Positions 33,530 to 42,603 of a stretch of DNA of 52,611 nucleotides are shown here, piece by piece. How positions within the stretch are numbered: position 1 is the stretch's first letter; every line of letters begins with the position of its first letter. The notes beneath the pieces are model-generated. The model had not been told where the DNA came from. It saw nothing but the letters and a program-made list of their open reading frames with translations, and ran no database searches. Where the stretch lies: the NCBI GenBank assembly GCA_949298975.1, contig CASFYR010000024.1:1-52611 (forward strand). The letters are read 5' to 3'. The translations under genes and the position numbers were made by a program. This DNA comes from an uncultured Bacillota bacterium. GTDB lineage: Bacteria > Bacillota_I > Bacilli_A > Erysipelotrichales > Erysipelotrichaceae.

Positions 33530-34963
33530 ATGGACTTTGATTTAAATAAACGTTATTGTTTTTACTTTAATGAATGCTGTAAGATCCCGCATGGTTCTAA
33601 AAATGAAAAGGCCTTAAGCGACTATATTGTGAATTTTGCCAAGGAGCATGGACTCAGCTATGTTCAGGACGAATTATATAATGTCATTGTTTATAAAAAG
33701 GCCAGCGCAGGCTATGAAGAAGCCGATCCTTTGATCTTACAGGCACACATCGATATGGTCTGTGAAAAGAATAAGGATTCTGATCACGATTTTATGTGTG
33801 ATCCGTTAGCGCTGTATGTTGAAGACGGCTTGCTGAAGGCCAAGGGAACAACTTTAGGTGCAGATGATTGTGCCGGTGCGGCTTATATGCTGGCGATCCT
33901 TGAAGACGATAATCTTGAACATCCGGCACTGGAGTGTGCATTTACCACTCAGGAAGAGATCGGGTTATACGGGGCTAAAGTCCTCAAGGGCGAATATTTC
34001 AAGGGCCATCGGATGATATCGCTGGATGGCGGCGGGGAAGTTACGACCCTGGTATCTTCTGCCGGCGGCTGTAATTTTGATATAAATAAAAAACTGACCA
34101 TGGTCGATAACGATCTTCCGGCTTATAATCTGGCAATCCGCGGTCTTTCGGGCGGCCATTCCGGCGGCGAGATCCATAAAGAAAAAGGCAACGCCAATGT
34201 TCTGGCAGTTCGTTTTCTGGTTGAGGCGCAAAACCGTGGGATCGATATTACTTTAGTTTCGATCAACGGCGGCCTTAAAGATAACGCCATTCCACGGGAA
34301 TGCGATATCGTTTTCACTTCTCAAAGTGCTGCGGCTGAAATTAAGGACAGCTTTGCGAAAACCGGCAAGGATATTGCGATCGAACTTGAACACAGTGATA
34401 AAGGTTTCCGCTACGAATTGAGCGAGGTTAAGGCGGATAAGCGAATGGAAACCAAACTCAGCGATAATATTCTTAACTTTATCTATTTGATGCCAAACGG
34501 TTTTCAGCATCGTTCGATGGCAATCGAAGGACTGACCTTGACTTCGCTTAATCTAGGGGTAATTGCGACCCTTAAGCAGCAGTTAGAGATGCATATTTCG
34601 ATCCGCAGTGCAATTGACAGTGGCATTGATCATTTAGTCGGCATTTTAAGCAAACTATGCCATTTGTTTGAACTTGATTATGATTTGTCGGCCCGTTATC
34701 CCGGCTGGAATTACAGTGAGGTTTCTCCATTGCGCGATACTTATGCCAAAGTGCTGAAAGAGCTGTTTGATATCGATCTTATCTGTCAGGCGGCTCATGG
34801 CGGCAATGAGTGCGGCATCTTCAAAGCAATGATCCCGGATATCGATATCGTTTCTTTAGGTCCGGTCGCCGCTTACATCCATACTCCGGATGAACAGCTT
34901 GATCTGGCGTCGTTTGATCGGACTTATGCGATCCTGACCGGCATTGTAAGCAATTGTCATTAG
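33530..34963 (+). CDS. pepD: Aminoacyl-histidine dipeptidase (PepD, M20 family)
   Basis: A dizinc dipeptidase that cleaves Xaa-His and other dipeptides. Landmarks are HIDMV (His73, Asp75), LGADDCAGA (bridging Asp in 112-113) and TTQEEIGLYGA with the general-base Glu at 142-143. HGGNECG near the C-terminus provides a further ligand. The 477 residues match PepD rather than shorter PepV. It starts four bases after the S9 gene with GAGGTAGC upstream. Cytosolic. Confidence 0.9.
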   Translation: MDFDLNKRYCFYFNECCKIPHGSKNEKALSDYIVNFAKEHGLSYVQDELYNVIVYKKASAGYEEADPLILQAHIDMVCEKNKDSDHDFMCDPLALYVEDGLLKAKGTTLGADDCAGAAYMLAILEDDNLEHPALECAFTTQEEIGLYGAKVLKGEYFKGHRMISLDGGGEVTTLVSSAGGCNFDINKKLTMVDNDLPAYNLAIRGLSGGHSGGEIHKEKGNANVLAVRFLVEAQNRGIDITLVSINGGLKDNAIPRECDIVFTSQSAAAEIKDSFAKTGKDIAIELEHSDKGFRYELSEVKADKRMETKLSDNILNFIYLMPNGFQHRSMAIEGLTLTSLNLGVIATLKQQLEMHISIRSAIDSGIDHLVGILSKLCHLFELDYDLSARYPGWNYSEVSPLRDTYAKVLKELFDIDLICQAAHGGNECGIFKAMIPDIDIVSLGPVAAYIHTPDEQLDLASFDRTYAILTGIVSNCH

Positions 34964-34973
34964 GAGGTAATTT

Positions 34974-35549
34974 ATGGCAAAAGGTTTAGTTATCATATTA
35001 AGCGGAGCCAGCTCGGTCGGCAAAGGAACGATTCGTAAGGCTTTGCTGGAAGATCCGGATCTTAAATTATTCTATTCGATTTCCATGACCACAAGACCAA
35101 AACGGGAAGAAGAGGTCGACGGCAAGGATTATTATTTTGTAACTCATAAAGAATTTGCCGAAGCGGTGAAAAAGAAAGAATTGCTGGAATATACTGAATT
35201 TAACGGTTATTATTACGGTACGCCGAAAAATCAGGTCGAATTTCTTTGCGAAATGGGCAAGAATGTTTTGATCGAGGTCGAAGCACAAGGTGTAGGACCG
35301 ATCAAACTGAATATGCCGGAAGCAATCGCTTTCTTTATAATGCCGTCATCTTTGGAAGAGCTTGAAAAACAGATCAGTGAACTTTATAAGGACGATGACG
35401 CTACGATCAGCCGTCGAATTTCCAAAGCGAAGATGGATATGGAATTAGCGCCGTTATTTAAGAATACGGTGGTCAATAATGACATTGAGAAAGCGCATCA
35501 GCAAATAAAGGAAGTAATCCTGGCCGAAATGAAAAAGCAGGAAGACTAA
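34974..35549 (+). CDS. gmk: Guanylate kinase, divergent
   Basis: Phosphorylates GMP to GDP. The 191 residues show a P-loop GASSVGKGT (11-19, usually GPSGVGKGT), the GMP-binding SISMTTRPKR and YYGTP segments, and a lid region with ISRR. One departure is IEVEAQG (100-106), where most guanylate kinases have LEIDVQG, so a conserved Asp becomes Glu103. Its place among peptidase genes is unusual. It could be the cell's only guanylate kinase or a second copy; the window cannot tell. AGGAGGTAA precedes the start. Confidence 0.85.
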   Translation: MAKGLVIILSGASSVGKGTIRKALLEDPDLKLFYSISMTTRPKREEEVDGKDYYFVTHKEFAEAVKKKELLEYTEFNGYYYGTPKNQVEFLCEMGKNVLIEVEAQGVGPIKLNMPEAIAFFIMPSSLEELEKQISELYKDDDATISRRISKAKMDMELAPLFKNTVVNNDIEKAHQQIKEVILAEMKKQED

Positions 35550-35568
35550 AGATCAAGGAGGGATAGAG

Positions 35569-36933
35569 ATGGAATTATCTAAGGAAAGTTTTATTGTAAA
35601 AGTACCAAGCGTTGATCTTTTACGCGACAAAATATTGTCTTACCGTCAGCAGGAAAAGATCCTTGACAGCTGGCTTGTTGAAAGGCTTGATACTATTTTA
35701 CCTAAGGTTATGCAACGCTCAGACATCGATACCTGGGTCGTAGCCTGTAAAGAATATAACGAAGATCCGGTCTTAAAGACTCTGGTGCCCTGCGCCATGA
35801 TGACGGCTCGCCGTTTGACGATTTTAGTATTCCACCTAAACGATGATGGGACGGTATCGCGTAAAGCTCTGACCAGACCAGGCGTTGGACTAGACGGCTT
35901 CTATGAAGCGGTATGGACCAATCCTAAAGGATCTGACTGGCAGGATAAAGATAAGCTGATGCCGTTTGACGAGAACGAATACAGCCAAAAAAATCCGCCG
36001 GAAACACAGCTGGAATGCTTGAACCGGGTGCTCGCTTCTTTAAAACCGCAAAAGATCGGACTGAATTTTTCCGATACCTTCGCTTTTGCTGATGGATTGA
36101 GTCATTCCTTATATGAAATGATCATGGCGGCATTGAGCGATGAACTCAAAGCTAAAGTCGTTTCTGCGGAGAAGGTCTGTATCGGCTGGCTAGAAACGCG
36201 CAGCGAGAAGGAAATGGCCGCTTATACCGGTATCATGCAGATTGCTCATACGATGATCGCTGAAGCTTTTTCCAGTAAGGTGATCATTCCGGGAGTTACG
36301 ACCAATGATGATGTAAAATACTGGATGCTGCAAAAAACGATCGATCTTGGACTGGTACCGTGGTTTGATTACGAAGTATCGATCCGCCGGGCCAAAGTTG
36401 GTGAACTTAGCGGTGAACATACGATAATGCCGGGAGACATTCTACACTGTGACGTTGGGATCCGTTACCTTAATCTTTGTACCGATACCCAGGAAAATGC
36501 TTATATCTTAAAAGAAGAAGAAACTGAAGTTCCGGAAGAATTAAAGAAAGTTATGGCAACGGTCAACCGTTTGCAGGATATTACTATTTCATTTTTCAAA
36601 GAAGGTCGCAGCGGTAACGAGATTCTAGCTCTGGCCCGGGAAAAAGCGATCAGCGAAGGCATCAAGCCTTGTATTTATACCCATCCGATCGGCTTCCATG
36701 GCCATGCTGCCGGACCGACGATCGGTCTTTGGGATATGCAAGGCGGCGTTCCGAAACAAGGCGATTATCCAATGTATAATGATACTGCCTATTCTTTGGA
36801 ACTTAACTGTAAATGCGATGTGCCAAGCTGGGGGATCGAGCTTACTTTCGGGGCAGAAACAGACGTATTGTTCAGCAATGACAAAGTTCATTATCTGGCC
36901 GGACGGCAGGCAAACTTTCATCTGGTAAAATAA
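35569..36933 (+). CDS. M24 family metallopeptidase (third of three, divergent)
   Basis: A more distant M24 member of 454 residues. It has an extended N-terminal domain (about 1-215) and a C-terminal pita-bread domain. Candidate ligands are two Asp in CDVGIRYLNLCTDTQ, His in FHGHAAGP, Glu in YSLELNC and Glu in FGAETDVLF. The flanks differ strongly from the two paralogues in this locus, so its substrate probably differs too. AAGGAGGGAT precedes the start. The next gene begins one base after its stop. Confidence 0.82.
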   Translation: MELSKESFIVKVPSVDLLRDKILSYRQQEKILDSWLVERLDTILPKVMQRSDIDTWVVACKEYNEDPVLKTLVPCAMMTARRLTILVFHLNDDGTVSRKALTRPGVGLDGFYEAVWTNPKGSDWQDKDKLMPFDENEYSQKNPPETQLECLNRVLASLKPQKIGLNFSDTFAFADGLSHSLYEMIMAALSDELKAKVVSAEKVCIGWLETRSEKEMAAYTGIMQIAHTMIAEAFSSKVIIPGVTTNDDVKYWMLQKTIDLGLVPWFDYEVSIRRAKVGELSGEHTIMPGDILHCDVGIRYLNLCTDTQENAYILKEEETEVPEELKKVMATVNRLQDITISFFKEGRSGNEILALAREKAISEGIKPCIYTHPIGFHGHAAGPTIGLWDMQGGVPKQGDYPMYNDTAYSLELNCKCDVPSWGIELTFGAETDVLFSNDKVHYLAGRQANFHLVK

Positions 36934-36934
36934 T

Positions 36935-38137
36935 ATGCTTAAAAAAGTATCGGTGTTCCGATTGTTCATAATTGTCGGTTTGTATTGTCTGGTGGCCAAT
37001 TTTGCCCATCCGATAACCCCGACCTTTATTCAAAATCTGCATCTGTCTGATTATATGTTTGGCGTAGCTTTCGCCTGTATGTCTTTGACTAATTTCCTCT
37101 TTTCACCATTTTGGGGCAAGATATCCCGCAACTTCGGCGCCATTCGCAGTATGGGCTTCTGCTTTTTTGGCTACTCGGTCGCTCAGATGATGTTTGGGTT
37201 GTCGACAACCGAAGGCGGGATCATCACTGCCCGGCTGATCGGCGGTTTCTTTATCAGCGGAATCTCGGTAACTCAGATTCTTTATGTCATGGATAATTCA
37301 GCACCCGAGGCAAGAGGGCAGGATCTGGCTACCTGTGTAACGATTACCGCTGTCGTTTCAGCTTTTGGCTACATGGTCGGCGGTCTTTTAGGAGATATTT
37401 CGATCTTTGGCACTTTTGTGGCCCAGTCGGTCGGCTTATTTGTGATCGGAGTCTTGTGCTGGACGATCATTGATGATAATAAGGACGCAATGACCTCGCT
37501 GTCAATTAAAGAAGTGGCAAAAAGTTCCAACCCCTTTCAAGCCTTTATTGATTCAAAGAAGATCATGACTTTTGTCATTATCTTGTATTTAGGTGTTTGT
37601 GCCGCTACTTCCTTTGCCAGTACCTGCTATGAGCAGTGTTTTAACTACTTTATTAAAGATCAATACGGTTTCCCACCATCCTACAACGGCCTTCTTAAAG
37701 CGCTGGTCGGCATCATTTCTTTGGTCGCCAATACGACTATCTGCCGCTATCTTTTAAAGAAAACCAATATTAATAAGACCGTCATTCCGGTTTTGTCAAT
37801 CTGCTTTGCCATGATGGTCAGTATCGTTATGATCGATAATGTAGTGCCGTTCATCATTATGAATGTCATCTTTTTTGGATTTAACGCCGTATATCAACCG
37901 CTGCTTCAGGCAATGATCAGTTCACTTAGCAAAGGTGAAGACGGAATATTGGTCGGTTTATATAATTCGATGAAATCTTTGGGAATGGTCGGCGGTTCGC
38001 TTTTGGCCGGGTTTGTCTATGCGGCCGGACCAAAGATGTCTTTTGTCGTCAGTGCAGTCGCTTTCCTGATCGCCATCGTTCTGGCGCTGGGTTATTATCT
38101 GCAGCTTAGTCAAAAAACAACTGATAACGAAAGTTAA
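36935..38137 (+). CDS. Major facilitator superfamily transporter
   Basis: A 400-residue membrane transporter with about twelve hydrophobic segments. The loop between helices 2 and 3 is FSPFWGKISRNFGAIRS, an MFS signature. It starts one base after the M24 gene with no evident ribosome site, so translation depends on coupling. As last gene of the peptidase unit it may export excess amino acids or take up a related nutrient; neither can be shown from sequence. Confidence 0.85.
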   Translation: MLKKVSVFRLFIIVGLYCLVANFAHPITPTFIQNLHLSDYMFGVAFACMSLTNFLFSPFWGKISRNFGAIRSMGFCFFGYSVAQMMFGLSTTEGGIITARLIGGFFISGISVTQILYVMDNSAPEARGQDLATCVTITAVVSAFGYMVGGLLGDISIFGTFVAQSVGLFVIGVLCWTIIDDNKDAMTSLSIKEVAKSSNPFQAFIDSKKIMTFVIILYLGVCAATSFASTCYEQCFNYFIKDQYGFPPSYNGLLKALVGIISLVANTTICRYLLKKTNINKTVIPVLSICFAMMVSIVMIDNVVPFIIMNVIFFGFNAVYQPLLQAMISSLSKGEDGILVGLYNSMKSLGMVGGSLLAGFVYAAGPKMSFVVSAVAFLIAIVLALGYYLQLSQKTTDNES

Positions 38138-38149
38138 TGGTGGTATGAT
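38121..38149 (+). promoter_or_regulatory. Promoter of the flavin reductase gene
   Basis: An extended -10 TGGTATGAT (38141-38149) lies 17 bp after a CTGATA -35-like element (38121-38126). The promoter overlaps the stop of the MFS gene, and GAGGAGGC follows before the ATG. Confidence 0.55.
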
Positions 38150-38173
38150 TGACTTATAGCGAGGAGGCAATAC

Positions 38174-38641
38174 ATGTTAGTTGATCCGTTTAAAAAATTC
38201 TATAAGGAATGGGCGTTGGTAACGGCCGGGGATAAAGAAGACTTTAATACAATGACGGTAGCGTGGGGTGCAATGGGCACGCTTTGGAGCCGGGATTGCG
38301 TTACGGTTTATGTTAAACCATGCCGCTATACCTATAAATATCTCAATGCCCAGGATTATTTTACTGTCAGTTTTTTCGATGAAAAATATCGCAAGGATCT
38401 CTCGATCCTCGGGACAAAATCTAAAAGGGACGTAGACAAACTGGCTTTAGTTGAACTGCATCCCGAATTTTTAGAACATGGTATAACCTTCAAGGAAGCC
38501 AAATGCACCATCGTTTTGAAAAAGATCTATTATCAGGATCTTGATTTGAAGATGATGCCGCAGGAGGTAATAGATCACTACTATGAAGTTGAAGCGCCAC
38601 ATCGGATGTATATCGGACAGGTAGTTGATATAATTGAATAG
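38174..38641 (+). CDS. Flavin reductase-like FMN-binding protein
   Basis: A 155-residue cytosolic split-barrel flavin-binding protein. The N-terminal AGDKEDFNTMTVAWGAMGTLW and the DYFTVSFFDEKYRKDLSILG stretch are typical of the small flavin reductase-like group found in anaerobes. The redox partner is unknown. GAGGAGGC sits upstream of the ATG. It has its own promoter and terminator and so seems separate from the peptidase genes before it. Confidence 0.82.
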   Translation: MLVDPFKKFYKEWALVTAGDKEDFNTMTVAWGAMGTLWSRDCVTVYVKPCRYTYKYLNAQDYFTVSFFDEKYRKDLSILGTKSKRDVDKLALVELHPEFLEHGITFKEAKCTIVLKKIYYQDLDLKMMPQEVIDHYYEVEAPHRMYIGQVVDIIE

Positions 38642-38649
38642 TTAAATGG

Positions 38650-38682
38650 CCGCAAGGATAAAACAATCATCTTTGCGGTTTT
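38650..38682 (+). terminator. Intrinsic terminator after the flavin reductase
   Basis: Ten-base arms (38650-38659, 38669-38678, one wobble pair) and a TTTT tail. Confidence 0.75.
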
Positions 38683-38715
38683 AATTTGTCTTGTCTTTTA
38701 TGCAGACCGTTTATC

Positions 38716-38724
38716 TGATAAAAT
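38716..38724 (+). promoter_or_regulatory. Extended -10 promoter, probably giving a leaderless mRNA
   Basis: TGATAAAAT is an extended -10 (TG-N-TAAAAT). The ATG at 38732 lies seven bases after it, about where transcription should begin, and no ribosome site is visible. An earlier ATG at 38723 overlaps the -10 and cannot be in such an mRNA. Confidence 0.5.
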
Positions 38725-38731
38725 GATCTTG

Positions 38732-39391
38732 ATGGACTTTGCAGCGATCCTTTTGACCATAACTTATATATTATTTTTGTGTTTGTTACTAAAAAGCATT
38801 GGCGATAAAACTAAAAATACTCATTATATTATCTATAAGACGATCACCAGCATCAACTTTTGCCTGCTCGGTTTTTATAATATCGTCAGCGTTCATGGCG
38901 ACCATCTTTTGCTGATGCCGCTGCTTTTTTGTCTGGCGGGCGATATATTACTGGCTTATTATAACCGGCACAAATATAAGAGATGTTTTATCTGGGGTCT
39001 TTTCGCTTTTTTGGGCGCTCATATCGGTTTTGTCGGTCACATGTATTTAATTTCGTCGTTTAATTTTATTGATCTGATGATCCCGTTTTTAAGTGCGGCT
39101 GCTGTATATTGGCTTGATAGAAAAAAAGTGATCGATTTAAAAGGGATGCGCCGTTACTGCTTGGTATATTCGCTGTTTGTGTCCTTGCTGATGGCTAAAG
39201 GAATTGATCTTTATATAACATTCATTAACGCGAAGACTATGGTTTTGATGAGCGGCGGTATTTCCTTTTTCCTATCTGATCTTTTGATATTGTTCTTATA
39301 TTTTAAAAAGAGCACCAAAACGCTCCATGTTTTAAATCTGATAACTTATTATTTGGCAATGTATCTTTTCAGCATATCGATCATCGTCTGA
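38732..39391 (+). CDS. YhhN/TMEM86 family membrane protein
   Basis: A polytopic protein with about seven to eight membrane helices, resembling the YhhN/TMEM86 family, whose animal member TMEM86B is a lysoplasmalogenase. Family landmarks are FCLAGDILLAY, GLFAFLGAHIGFVGHMY and GGISFFLSDLLILF, with the acidic residues in the membrane kept. I start it at 38732 from the promoter geometry, giving 219 residues. The bacterial role is unclear; plasmalogens do occur in many anaerobes, which makes vinyl-ether lipid turnover possible. Confidence 0.75.
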   Translation: MDFAAILLTITYILFLCLLLKSIGDKTKNTHYIIYKTITSINFCLLGFYNIVSVHGDHLLLMPLLFCLAGDILLAYYNRHKYKRCFIWGLFAFLGAHIGFVGHMYLISSFNFIDLMIPFLSAAAVYWLDRKKVIDLKGMRRYCLVYSLFVSLLMAKGIDLYITFINAKTMVLMSGGISFFLSDLLILFLYFKKSTKTLHVLNLITYYLAMYLFSISIIV

Positions 39392-39505
39392 TGGATGATA
39401 ACAATTCTTCTTGAATATTTTTAGCAGGATATGAATTTGAAATCCCTTTTGTCACTTACCTGTCATCTTTGCTCTAATAAAATATATTTAAAAAGGAGAA
39501 GATCC

Positions 39506-40177
39506 ATGAACATTCTAACAGTTGATAATTTGAGTAAGATTTACGGTAAAGATGATAATGAAGTAAAGGCCCTTGATCATGTTTCCTTTACAATTGCCCG
39601 CGGAGAATTTGTGGCAATCATCGGGCCTTCCGGGTGCGGAAAATCGACCTTGCTGCACCTTATCGGCGGCGTTGACCGGCCAAATGGCGGATCGATCAGA
39701 GTTGACGGCAAAGATATTTGCATGCTGTCTGATGACGAACTGGCAGTCTTCCGGCGAAGACAAGTTGGTTTGATCTATCAGTTTTATAATCTAATTCCGA
39801 TTTTAAATGTCGAGGAAAACATTACCTTACCTGTTAAATTAGATAATCGTCAGGTCAATAAAGATCTGCTTGATAAGCTGATCAGATATCTTAAACTGGA
39901 TAATCGGCGTCACCATCTGCCAAACGAATTATCCGGCGGACAACAGCAGCGGGTTTCGATCGCCCGGGCCTTAATGACCCGTCCGGCAATAATCTTAGCC
40001 GACGAGCCGACCGGCAACCTTGACTCTAAAGCCAGCGAAGAGATCGTTACGCTGCTAAAGAATACCAATCGGCTTTTAAAACAGACGATCATCATGGTAA
40101 CTCATGATTTTGAAGTAGCAAAATATGCCGACCGCTTAATTAAGATGAATGACGGCAAGATCTTTGAGGCAAGCTGA
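39506..40177 (+). CDS. ABC transporter ATPase (MacB/LolD type)
   Basis: The 223-residue ATPase partner of the FtsX-type permease downstream. Walker A GPSGCGKST, signature LSGGQQQRVSIARAL and Walker B IILADEPTGNLDS (typical of the LolD/MacB/FtsE group) are intact. AAAAGGAGAAG fixes the start at 39506; a longer frame from 39431 lacks a ribosome site and conserved sequence. Two bases separate it from the permease. A two-component system follows, an arrangement common in antimicrobial-peptide or envelope-stress modules. Confidence 0.92.
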   Translation: MNILTVDNLSKIYGKDDNEVKALDHVSFTIARGEFVAIIGPSGCGKSTLLHLIGGVDRPNGGSIRVDGKDICMLSDDELAVFRRRQVGLIYQFYNLIPILNVEENITLPVKLDNRQVNKDLLDKLIRYLKLDNRRHHLPNELSGGQQQRVSIARALMTRPAIILADEPTGNLDSKASEEIVTLLKNTNRLLKQTIIMVTHDFEVAKYADRLIKMNDGKIFEAS

Positions 40178-40179
40178 TC

Positions 40180-42573
40180 ATGAAGATACTGCATGAGTTG
40201 GTCATTAAGGACCTTAAATTGAACCGCAAGCGGACGCTGGGAACCGTCGTTGCCATCATCTTGGCTTCGGCGCTGCTTTGCGGGGTGATAACCGTCGCTG
40301 TCTCAGCTCGGGAATCGCTGATTTCTAATAATATTCAATATGGCGGCAATTATCATCTGTCTTTGGCAATTGATGAGGGAGATATTGAAACAATTGAGGC
40401 CAATCGGGATGTAAAAGCGGTCTTCTATCGTTATAAACTGGGCATGGCCCCTTATATCAATTCCCGCGGCGAAGAAGAGACGATCATATTGCTTTCTTAT
40501 GAGGCTGAAGATCCGGCAGTTATCGGCTATAAGATCATTGACGGACGCTGGGCAAAAAACGATAACGAGATCGTTATCAGCGAGAATCTGACCAAAGTCT
40601 ATGAATTGGGACAGAAAATTACTCTAAATTACGGTGATTATGGTTCTTTGGACGATGCGAATGAAGAGCGTTATCTAAAAGCGGAGACTTTTGAGATCGT
40701 CGGGGTAATGGATAACTCGATGCACAATATAGTAATCACGACCGGACATATAAACGACAACATCGAAGTATTCCTTCGTTTTAATGATCCTTGGCATTAC
40801 CGTGAAAGCCTTAATGAACTGCTGGGCATGGAATTTGATCCGGATAATTATTATCTAAATGAGGATGAAGGCCGCTATACGGTTGAAATGCTCAATAAAG
40901 ATCTTTTAAGACTGGAAGTTTTTGATTTTTCCTACGTTTATCTGCAATTGATCATTTCATCAGCGCTGGCCGTTTCGGCGATCATTGTTCTGGCCGGGGT
41001 CATCTGTATCCGCAATTCTTTTATGATATCTTTAAGCGATAAGATCAAAACTTACGGTATTTTAAAAAGCGTTGGTGCTACCAATAAACAGATCGGTCAG
41101 ATGGTTAAATATGAGGGATTGATCCTGGGTGTCTTTGGTATCCCTTTAGGGCTCATTCTTGGTAATCTTGGAGCTTTGGTCATATTGCTGATTACCAGAG
41201 AATTGCTTAAAGGTCGGTTTGATATTGTTTTTCAAGTATCGGTCAGCGGATTGATCGTTGCGGCTGTTTTAGCGGCCTTGACGATCGCGTTGTCACTTCG
41301 TAAGGCGGCCAAGGTTGCTGCCAAGACCAGCCCGATCGCCAACATTCTACAAAACGGCGAGGAATTAAGCGCCCGCACTTTAAAGATTCCGCGTTTCATT
41401 GAGCCGATCTTTAAGACCGGCGGAGTTATCGCTTATAAAAATCTGAAGCGCAATCGTCGCCGCTATCGGTCGACCGTTATTTCCATTACCATCAGTGTCC
41501 TGTTATTTTTGGGCATGTCGTCATTTGTCTATGAAGTAACCCGGGATGTTAAATCGAACATGGGGACAGACCGTTATAATGTGTCGTTGTACGATATTCC
41601 CGATGAAGAAACATTGACTGAAATCAAAAAACTGGATGGAATCGAAGAAATATATGTTGGGCGTGAGCTTTCAGGCAGAAGGATCGTGGTTGAAGCTGAA
41701 CGGATGACGGCTGGTTATCTTGAGGACATGGACAATTATGTGCGTACTGATTATTCGATCGATTTGCTCGCCGATGACGAGTATGACGCATACTGCAAAG
41801 AACTGAACATTGACCCTGATACAGTGAAAGACGGGGTGATATTGTTTGACAAAAATGCCGGAGCAAAACGCAACACCGATTTAAAGATCGGGGATAAACT
41901 GAATGTGATCGATGGGGATGCGAATATCGTCGACAGTTATGAGATAACTTATATTGCCGATATTGGCTGCGGTGATAAAGTTGGTCTTCATTACAATATC
42001 GCTTTTTATCTGCCAAGCGATAAATATAACAGTGACGATTATTATACGAGCGTCTTTATTAAGGCTGAAGATCCCGATGCTTTTATAGGGGAAGTGGAAA
42101 AGATAGACGATATGATCAGGTATTATAATGACGCTGAATATAATCGCCAGCAGATGGCAATGGTTTACGCCGTAGATCTGTTCATGTACAGCTTTTTGAC
42201 CGTTATTACCCTGATCGCCGTTACTAATCTGTTTAATACCATTACCAACAACGTCAATAATCAGCAAAGAGAATATGCCGTTTTAAAGAGTGTTGGAATG
42301 ACCAGAAGGGAATTTGGACGAATGATCAATCTGGAAGTGCTGTTTTACGGGGTTAAGTCTTTGTTTATCGGAATTGTTTTAGGAATTGCTGCTTCTGTTT
42401 GTTTCTGGCAGATATTCAATTACAGCGGCACCCACGCCTATGTTTTGCCGATCGGCAATATCGTCTTGGTGGTTATCTTTGTCTTTTTGATCCTCTTTAT
42501 AATCATGCGCTACAGCATCAGCCGGATCGAACGGCAAAATATAATCGAGACGATCCGCAACGATAGCGTTTGA
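40180..42573 (+). CDS. FtsX-domain ABC transporter permease
   Basis: A 797-residue permease with two FtsX-type halves. Each has one N-terminal membrane helix (about 17-37 and 425-445), a large extracellular domain, and three further helices (about 255-390 and 680-790). Family stretches appear twice, KTYGILKSVGATNKQIGQM and EYAVLKSVGMTRREFGRM. Such mechanotransmission ABC systems export or dislodge antimicrobial peptides or move lipoproteins rather than import. The substrate is unknown. Confidence 0.9.
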   Translation: MKILHELVIKDLKLNRKRTLGTVVAIILASALLCGVITVAVSARESLISNNIQYGGNYHLSLAIDEGDIETIEANRDVKAVFYRYKLGMAPYINSRGEEETIILLSYEAEDPAVIGYKIIDGRWAKNDNEIVISENLTKVYELGQKITLNYGDYGSLDDANEERYLKAETFEIVGVMDNSMHNIVITTGHINDNIEVFLRFNDPWHYRESLNELLGMEFDPDNYYLNEDEGRYTVEMLNKDLLRLEVFDFSYVYLQLIISSALAVSAIIVLAGVICIRNSFMISLSDKIKTYGILKSVGATNKQIGQMVKYEGLILGVFGIPLGLILGNLGALVILLITRELLKGRFDIVFQVSVSGLIVAAVLAALTIALSLRKAAKVAAKTSPIANILQNGEELSARTLKIPRFIEPIFKTGGVIAYKNLKRNRRRYRSTVISITISVLLFLGMSSFVYEVTRDVKSNMGTDRYNVSLYDIPDEETLTEIKKLDGIEEIYVGRELSGRRIVVEAERMTAGYLEDMDNYVRTDYSIDLLADDEYDAYCKELNIDPDTVKDGVILFDKNAGAKRNTDLKIGDKLNVIDGDANIVDSYEITYIADIGCGDKVGLHYNIAFYLPSDKYNSDDYYTSVFIKAEDPDAFIGEVEKIDDMIRYYNDAEYNRQQMAMVYAVDLFMYSFLTVITLIAVTNLFNTITNNVNNQQREYAVLKSVGMTRREFGRMINLEVLFYGVKSLFIGIVLGIAASVCFWQIFNYSGTHAYVLPIGNIVLVVIFVFLILFIIMRYSISRIERQNIIETIRNDSV

Positions 42574-42597
42574 TATTGACATAAGATAATATATAGT
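42570..42597 (+). promoter_or_regulatory. Promoter of the two-component genes, probably leaderless
   Basis: TTGATA (42570-42575) and TATAGT (42592-42597) with 16-bp spacing, overlapping the 3' end of the permease gene. The response-regulator ATG (42604) lies six bases after the -10, so transcription would start on or next to it. No ribosome site is present. Confidence 0.5.
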
Positions 42598-42603
42598 TTA
42601 GAT

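Noticed and set aside
39431-39505. Longer ABC ATPase start
   Set aside because: No ribosome site and no conserved sequence; AAAAGGAG fits the ATG at 39506.
41624-42016. Long open frame on the minus strand inside the FtsX permease gene (similar ones at 26596-27075 and 21142-21762)
   Set aside because: They lie wholly or mainly opposite well-supported genes, have no ribosome sites and show no recognisable domain, so they are frame shadows.
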